From assembly GCF_017432245.1 (NCBI RefSeq), contig NZ_JAFRJO010000059.1, positions 1-33,465 of the forward strand: a DNA stretch of 33,465 nucleotides. The letters run 5' to 3'. The notes under the pieces are model-generated. The model was not told where the DNA came from, ran no database searches, and saw only the letters and a program-made list of their open reading frames with translations. Made by a program: the position numbers and the translations under genes. Shown one piece after another: positions 33,441 through 33,465 of the stretch (position 1 is the stretch's first letter; each line of letters opens with the position of its first letter). This stretch comes from Methanobrevibacter sp. Lineage in GTDB: Archaea > Methanobacteriota > Methanobacteria > Methanobacteriales > Methanobacteriaceae.

Positions 33441-33465
33441 CAAATATTTCAAATATTCCAAATAT

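Overview
The window looks like chromosome from a methanogenic archaeon of the order Methanobacteriales, most likely Methanobrevibacter. The signs are very AT-rich intergenic DNA, archaeal TATA boxes, GGAGGTGAT-type ribosome binding sites, and genes specific to methanogens: cofG (coenzyme F420), mptA (methanopterin), comB (coenzyme M), methanogenesis marker 7, and the marker 10 enzyme that methylates methyl-coenzyme M reductase. An archaeal lipid geranylgeranyl reductase and archaeal tRNA modification genes (taw2, trm1, an ncs6/ttuA relative) agree. The genus is an inference. I saw no rRNA, tRNA, CRISPR array, transposase or phage gene.

Layout. 1-8.4 kb: taw2 and geranylgeranyl reductase face cofG and a small conserved protein. 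Then come a Na+-coupled symporter, a zinc-ribbon protein, a 48-residue membrane protein, mptA and an Lrp/AsnC regulator with a striking operator-like inverted repeat. 8.4-12.7 kb: trm1 (preceded in the map by an ATTAC-T8/9 tandem repeat), a DegT-type aminotransferase, an MTH1187-type thiamine-binding protein and an Ncs6/TtuA-type thiolase. 12.7-18.7 kb: a minus-strand block of two paralogous Ca2+/cation antiporters, a CNNM/CorC-type CBS protein, a DUF1922 zinc ribbon, a TraB-family membrane protein and comB. 18.8-21.5 kb: an unrecognised gene flanked by short repeats on both sides, a canonical serS and a DUF308 membrane protein.

21.7-26.2 kb is rich in redox and thiol genes: two nitroreductases (one with a ferredoxin domain), a MalY-type C-S lyase, an ArsC/Spx-like protein, a flavodoxin and a Cys-type glutathione peroxidase. 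Several of these families are commonest in bacteria, so this is the most accessory-looking part. 26.2-29.2 kb is a minus-strand group: a DUF4013-like membrane protein, an acidic unknown protein and a HerA-like (DUF853) ATPase. 29.5-33.4 kb holds marker 7 and marker 10, both tied to methyl-coenzyme M reductase maturation, with a LytS-type membrane receptor between them that ends in a repeat-built coiled coil and has no output domain.

Most of the window is housekeeping and cofactor metabolism. I found no clear new multi-gene system. The best leads are the lrp operator, the repeat-flanked unknown gene at 18.85 kb, the 48-residue membrane protein with its own promoter, and the receptor between the two reductase-maturation genes.
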